This document shows positions 60,501 to 64,000 of a stretch of DNA of 64,000 nucleotides, one piece after another. A program made the position numbers and the translations under genes. The stretch's first letter is position 1. Each line of letters begins with the position of its first letter. The notes beneath the pieces are model-generated. The model saw only the letters and a list, made by a program, of their open reading frames with translations. It was not told where the DNA came from and made no database searches. Origin of the DNA: Quercus robur (lineage: Eukaryota > Streptophyta > Magnoliopsida > Fagales > Fagaceae); the NCBI RefSeq assembly GCF_932294415.1, contig NC_065536.1, forward strand, positions 39,888,354 through 39,952,353. The letters are read 5' to 3'.

Positions 60501-62786
60501 TGAAGCATTTTCAAATCCACCAATGACACTTGGTTTGATAACCTGAAACAATCAAAATAACAAACCTAAATCAGTATTTAAACACCCATTAAATAACAAC
60601 AATGATGTTTATGGTGAATGGGAGATTTTTCAGCATTTCCTCTATTTTGTACATTTCTTCCTCCTGTTATGGTTTTTATTTCACACAACAATTTTCTTCC
60701 AAAAGATAAAAAAAAAAAAAAAAAAAAAAAAAATGATGAGAATTAGCAAACAATGATGCTTGTATACACCACCAGTGCCATTTCCGGCAACAAGACCTTG
60801 GCCAATCTTAAACAGACTTCACTAATTTTTGGCCTACTAGGTGCAATTGTAACTTACCTATAAAATAAATAAATAAACTCCCTCTATCTCTCAATGTCTG
60901 CACTTCCAAAATGACATGATATTTTATGAAAAGGTAAAAATATGGTGATCTTTTTAAATTTTCCTTTACGTCATATCAAAAGTTACACGACTTCTTACAT
61001 GAATCTTATTTTCTTTTAAAAAGCACACGAGATATTGGAAATTGAACTTCCACTTTTACAAAATTTAATATATAAAAAGGCGACTCAAAAAAAGGAAGGG
61101 TCATCAATTACTGAGAGACAACGGGAGTAAAAAAATAAATAATTGACCACATTGTTGGGATAAGACCAAGTTGAGTTGTGTTACTATTAATCCTTATAGA
61201 GTGGTAAGTATGTTGATGCTGATATTCATGAAGTAAATACAATGTATTTACAGCCTGAACAGCACCACCGGTGAAAAGTATAACACCACCAGCCAAAACA
61301 AGCTTATAAAAATGAAAATTCAGTGTCACTTACAACAGCAACGATCCCTGGGTGAGAATACTTCGCAAGCTTTTCAAGAGTATTTTCCTGAATGCTGCCA
61401 ATAGTTTCATCCAGTGCAACGGGCAGGCCACTGTATTCACAGAACTTAATAATATCATTTTCATCCTGAACAGGTTCCTGAAATAAAGGATAGTTAACAA
61501 TTACTTGAGAACAAATACCAAAAAGATCATATCCGCATCATCATATAAGACAACCATGAAGTTTCTTGACAATCATAGGAGATCTGAATACAATTAAATA
61601 TAGCAAAGAACACCATGTGTGATCCATTTAGAACCAGCAAGAGGTAGAACAGTCATATTCACTGATTATCCAGATTATACCTCAATGTACTGCAGGTTAC
61701 AATCCTTTACGAAAGAACCAAATTCTATAGCTTCTTCAAAAGTCCAGTTACGATTTGCATCTACACGGAGTTCTATCTGACATCCAACCATCTTCCTTAC
61801 TTCTTGTATTACAGCAGCATCATGAATAGGACCTCCCCTACGTGCTACCTGCGTTAGGAGAATAATTGTGAAGCTAACAAACATCTCCAATAAATGCAAG
61901 TCTTTAGAAACGTCATCTGAGGCAAGAGTAGCAGCACGTGAAACAAATGTTAAGCAGTGTAATTTTAGCAGAATATAATTGCAGTCAGATCAACTTACTT
62001 TAAGCTTTATTGCAGTAAATCCTTCTTCAACAAGACCTGTAGCAGCATAAGCCACTTCCAAAGGAGTTCCATTGGAGTCAAGAAGGGCACAAATCTTAAC
62101 TTTTGATGACCTTCCAGATTTATCTCCCTCATCAATTTGGGGCTGTAGTGTGTTTAATAAACTGGAACCTTGTCTGGCTGCTATGGCATTAAGGATACCC
62201 ATTTCTAAGCCACATCTGACACTTGGAAGGATTGAACATGGCTGTATAACCATGAAATCACTTTATCATTCAAATTATTACTCCATTAACTAAATTTTTT
62301 TTAAAGAATTTTATTCACGGACTCCAACAATCCATCAAGTGATGATTCATAAAAAAATCCAAGTGCATTATTTAAACAAGTCACATCACTCATTAAATAG
62401 GTCATAGGTCATGTGACTAAAAGTACACATGTTTATTTTATTTTTTTTATGAATCACCACATAGTGGGTGGAAAGAATTTCCTCCAAACTGGTTTGGAGG
62501 TAAATTCTCTCCTTTATTCACTGGCCGTATCGATATTGTATTTGCAGAATAAAGATACAAAGGACCTACTGGGACTCCCAAGTTGTTCCATATCCAAGAA
62601 GAAAATGAACCCTTTAGCAGAGGAAGGAAGCAACTAATTTTAGCTCCTTTTAAAACATGAAGAAGAAATATGAGTTGCTGTTCAATTTCAAGCAGGCTTT
62701 CTCTGTGGATTTCAAAAGGTGCAACCTGTTCAAGAAAAAAATGGCAAGATCAAATAACCATTAAGATCTTGAGGTTTTTTTTTTTT

Positions 62787-62818
<32 letters not shown>

Positions 62819-64000
62819 GAGGGGTGCAACAAGGTTATCAAAAAGACATTCAAGAATTAGAGAGAAAGATGATGAGAATGATGAACAGGTAAACCGCAGC
62901 CAATGCCATTATGTGTGCTTGTTACATAAAAGGTTCACACTAAATATAAGTGGATGAAGAGGGAAAAAAAAAACCTTCCAGAGCTTTACCTCACCAAGCC
63001 CGACACTCCCATCTTCAAGATATAAAGACAAAATATAACCTTCTCTATAAAACTTGGTACATTCATGGTCAACCAGATTCAAAGTGGGTGGAGTGCATAG
63101 TGGAATTCTGCTACGAACAAAAATTTGAAGAATTATGCCAAACTTCCTCAAAATTGCAAATCACTGATTCATATTTTATTACATAAATGATATACTCAAA
63201 CCCACCTAAACCGTGAGCACTCCATTCTAGAAATCTTGCAAATAAAGCCTTCATGTGAAATGGAATCTTGAACTGAAAGTCTCGAGAGGATGCTAAAAGC
63301 ATGATTTGATGCCTGGCTTGCAAATTTTCTTATATTACTGAGATGAGAAGCACAATATATCAGCAGACAGGTGACAAAAAAATGCAAGTAGGAAGACATA
63401 ATAATTGAAGTAGCATTGGCGCCTAATAACCTGTGGAAGGTGGCATTGGCATCAATGGAGCTCTTTACTTCAATTACACAATCTATCTCATCGTATTGGG
63501 ATGCCAATAATGCTTCTTGAAGCTCCCTCTTTGTCTGCACTAGTGAATGCTTCACACTGCACATTCAATGAATTCCAAAGAATTTAAAGCAAGAATTTAT
63601 TCACCAATATAGCTTCGACTGAGATAGGAGGGAAAGTTACATATCGTGACTATATATCTAGCATTTTACCCATGTGCCTTACACAGCCCGCAGATTGAAA
63701 CATTGTGAGAGGTGTAAAAGTATTCGTTCAGAATACTTGGGTCAGTTCTCTCTGCAATTGGAAGAAGACTGAAGATTGCACCACCTTGATTATTTATCAC
63801 AACTATCGTCATTGGTTTCCGTGATTTCCTTCAGAACATTCAATTTTTTTAAACATTAGAGCAACAAGTGTTAAACAGACAGATTAATGTACATCAACAT
63901 GGGAAAGTTTAGAGCACAAAAATCATGTGGATGATTCCCTAAGGGTGTGTAATTACCAATACCATGTAACTGATATGAAACAGGATAATAGGAAATTAAA
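51553..64000 (-). CDS. PHYLLO: PHYLLO, 3' part: MenD end, MenC and MenH modules of phylloquinone synthesis
   Basis: A multi-exon minus-strand gene that continues past the window edge. Exons: 63670-63828 (MenD thiamine-diphosphate domain, [20 protein letters not shown]), about 63434-63556 ([20 protein letters not shown]), about 63206-63330, about 62990-63112 ([19 protein letters not shown], start of MenC), 62570-62725 ([17 protein letters not shown]), 61999-62241 ([20 protein letters not shown]), about 61680-61850 ([16 protein letters not shown], MenC metal site), about 61335-61475, 60079-60543 ([20 protein letters not shown]), 58441-58795 (Men[14 protein letters not shown] and nucleophile GYSMGAR), about 58196-58351, about 57980-58086, and about 51553-51850 (catalytic His in [13 protein letters not shown]) to the stop. 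MenD makes SEPHCHC, MenH removes pyruvate, MenC makes o-succinylbenzoate, in the plastid. No stop or frameshift was seen. The last intron is about 6.1 kb and filled with transposon sequence. Confidence 0.92.
52640..55010 (-). mobile_element. LINE (L1-type) reverse transcriptase remnant in the last PHYLLO intron
   Basis: Minus-strand pieces in the right order: [20 protein letters not shown] and [18 protein letters not shown] (54605-54991), [18 protein letters not shown] with the active-site box [16 protein letters not shown] (54203-54445), then [20 protein letters not shown] and [20 protein letters not shown] (53896-54195). Weaker 3' remnants reach to about 52640, with T-runs at 53042-53059 that could be minus-strand A tails. 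Stops, gaps and frameshifts throughout, and no endonuclease domain. It is an old dead copy. Confidence 0.8.
55321..57716. mobile_element. Copia LTR-like segment interrupted by a hAT-like element
   Basis: TGTTGGAAAACATGGTTTTG at 55321 is a typical copia LTR start, and GGACAAAAACCCTAACA ending near 57716 a typical end. The 5-bp flanks CACCG and CATTG agree at three of five places, the rest being C/T differences. Without the insert at 56303-57341 the unit would be about 1.36 kb. It lies in the last PHYLLO intron. Borders are uncertain; two separate LTR pieces are also possible. Confidence 0.45.
56303..57341. mobile_element. hAT-like non-autonomous element, about 1.04 kb
   Basis: Left end AGGGGCTATTTGGTTGG and right end CCAACCAAACATGCCG are inverted with about 12 of 16 positions equal; ends of this kind (GGGC-x-x-TTTGGTTGG) are frequent in plant hAT elements. 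No transposase is present, and no 8-bp target duplication could be confirmed. Confidence 0.5.
59093..59757. mobile_element. GC-ended inverted-repeat element, about 665 bp
   Basis: GGAAGCACAGGTGCGGC at the left and GCACCC...CACCCGTGCTTCC at the right form imperfect inverted ends. Subterminal CGCACCC and CACCTGCAC repeats are dense at both ends, while the centre is AT-rich with a T21 run. It lies in a PHYLLO intron. The superfamily and target duplication were not determined. Confidence 0.5.
59771..60043. repeat. About 137-bp tandem duplication in a PHYLLO intron
   Basis: Two near-identical units (GATAGCCAAAACTACATTTC at 59801 and 59938; ATGAATAATGTGTCGAGTAA in both). The second ends next to the donor site of the MenC exon at 60079, without touching it. 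Confidence 0.88.
62775..62817. repeat. T22-G21 homopolymer junction
   Basis: Twenty-two T's (62775-62796) followed directly by twenty-one G's (62797-62817) in a PHYLLO intron. Runs of this length are prone to slippage and sequencing error. On the minus strand this is C21-A22, just upstream of the acceptor for the 62570-62725 exon. Confidence 0.85.

Overview
This is a stretch of plant nuclear DNA from a woody-type eudicot. The genes are split by AT-rich introns with GT-AG borders, intergenic DNA is rich in plant transposons, and one end carries PHYLLO, the fused menaquinone/phylloquinone gene of plants. Abundant copia and gypsy remnants and 'ACTCGAG'-type palindromes would suit Fagales (oak/chestnut relatives), but that is only a guess. 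I saw no rRNA, tRNA or CRISPR.

Layout. 0-6.5 kb: palindromic modules, a copia-type solo LTR with a perfect 5-bp target duplication (1232-2225), two orphan exon-like segments and a SINE. 6.5-30.3 kb: a roughly 2.1-kb TG...CA solo LTR (5-bp target duplication AATGG) split by one very large Mutator-like element (MULE-1, about 6563-28178, 21.6 kb; target duplication TATTTAATTA). MULE-1 carries a MuDR-type transposase reading inward from its left end and a plant-mobile-domain (PMD) gene reading inward from its right end. This is the convergent two-gene layout of maize MuDR, with PMD in the mudrB position. Between them lie intron-containing fragments of three host genes, all on the minus strand: a PMT-type methyltransferase, a KIN-4 kinesin and a PPR-like protein. 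Transposase and PMD are interrupted only by point nonsense codons. Two small hairpin elements (26771-27076 and 31286-31470) have the same termini and perfect 9-bp target duplications, so they look like non-autonomous members of the same family.

30.3-38.1 kb: a second, more decayed PMD unit with an internal 320-bp tandem duplication, next to a captured IspD (MEP-pathway) exon and a GA-rich plus palindromic end. 38-41 kb: an LTR-like segment, a 180-bp hairpin, and a SINE nested in an older SINE with a 13-bp target duplication. 41.2-47.9 kb: a truncated Tat-type Ty3/gypsy element on the minus strand, with an antisense extra ORF of the 'putative gypsy type transposon' family. 47.9-51.5 kb: no gene seen.

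51.5-64 kb: the 3' part of PHYLLO on the minus strand (end of MenD, MenC, MenH). It looks intact and is probably the only working host gene here. Its last intron is about 6.1 kb and holds a LINE fragment, a copia LTR-like segment and a hAT-like element. The 5' part (MenF and most of MenD) lies beyond the window.

All exon borders were read by eye. Family assignments rest on motif recognition without database searches.
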